DNA of 6,005 nt. Source: an uncultured Mycoplasmatota bacterium (lineage in GTDB: Bacteria; Bacillota_I; Bacilli_A; RF39; UBA660). This document shows positions 5,943 through 6,005 of this stretch, one piece after another; positions within the stretch are counted from its first letter, which is position 1, and every line of letters begins with the position of its first letter. A program made the translations under genes and the position numbers. The notes beneath the pieces were generated by a model that did not search any database, had not been told where the DNA came from, and worked only from the letters and a program-made list of their open reading frames with translations. Where the stretch lies: contig CAMYRF010000065.1 in NCBI GenBank assembly GCA_947296775.1, positions 1 through 6,005 of the forward strand, in the 5' to 3' direction.

Positions 5943-6005
5943 TTAACTATGCCCTCTTTCCGCACAATTTCTTAATTCATCAAAATTTTCAGTATTACAT
6001 ACACC
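5943..6005 (-). CDS. C-terminal 20 codons of an unidentified gene entering from the right edge
   Basis: Only one of the three minus-strand frames stays open from the right edge, ending at TAA (5945-5943). It reads GVCNTENFDELRNCAERGHS, a mixed-composition peptide with two cysteines that looks coding rather than AT-driven. A terminator-like hairpin follows almost at once. In many Firmicutes cinA precedes recA, but I do not recognise this tail as CinA or any other family. Too little is visible for a function. Confidence 0.5.
   Translation of the reverse strand, partial: GVCNTENFDELRNCAERGHS

Overview
The window is AT-rich, compact bacterial chromosome from a low-GC Gram-positive lineage. RecA and RNase Y are of the Firmicutes type and lie side by side, as in many Bacilli and Clostridia. 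Ribosome binding sites are strong GGAGG types, promoters are TTGACA/TATAAT-like, and there is a CGAAC-N4-GTTTC SOS box before recA. A class III (oxygen-sensitive) ribonucleotide reductase points to an anaerobe, perhaps an uncultured gut Bacilli or Mollicutes relative; that placement is inference. Every Trp codon I checked is TGG and TGA acts as a stop, so nothing suggests the mycoplasma code.

Layout, left to right. (1) 1-872, minus: 5' part of nrdD, running off the left edge, with its promoter at 901-930. (2) 873-1322: a divergent, very AT-rich 450-bp intergenic region with no gene, holding two copies of a 16-bp direct repeat. (3) 1323-2920, plus: a two-gene operon of a lipoprotein polysaccharide (peptidoglycan-type) deacetylase and an overlapping small three-helix membrane protein of unknown function. 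(4) 2921-3060: a convergent intergenic region enclosed by a 12-bp inverted repeat. (5) 3072-4625, minus: rny (RNase Y), with its own promoter, a possible hairpin at the very 5' end of its mRNA, and a terminator whose stem includes the stop codon. (6) 4778-5800, minus: recA, with its own terminator, promoter and SOS box. (7) 5919-6005, minus: a short terminator and the last 20 codons of an unidentified upstream gene.

recA, rny and nrdD are housekeeping functions (recombination and SOS, mRNA turnover, anaerobic dNTP supply). The plus-strand operon is an envelope module. I found no CRISPR array, insertion sequence, phage gene, toxin-antitoxin pair or defence system. The best leads are modest: a GCGAACATTT element shared by the recA, nrdD and deacetylase upstream regions; an abrupt codon-usage switch inside the deacetylase gene; the uncharacterised membrane partner; and the hairpin at the predicted start of the rny transcript.
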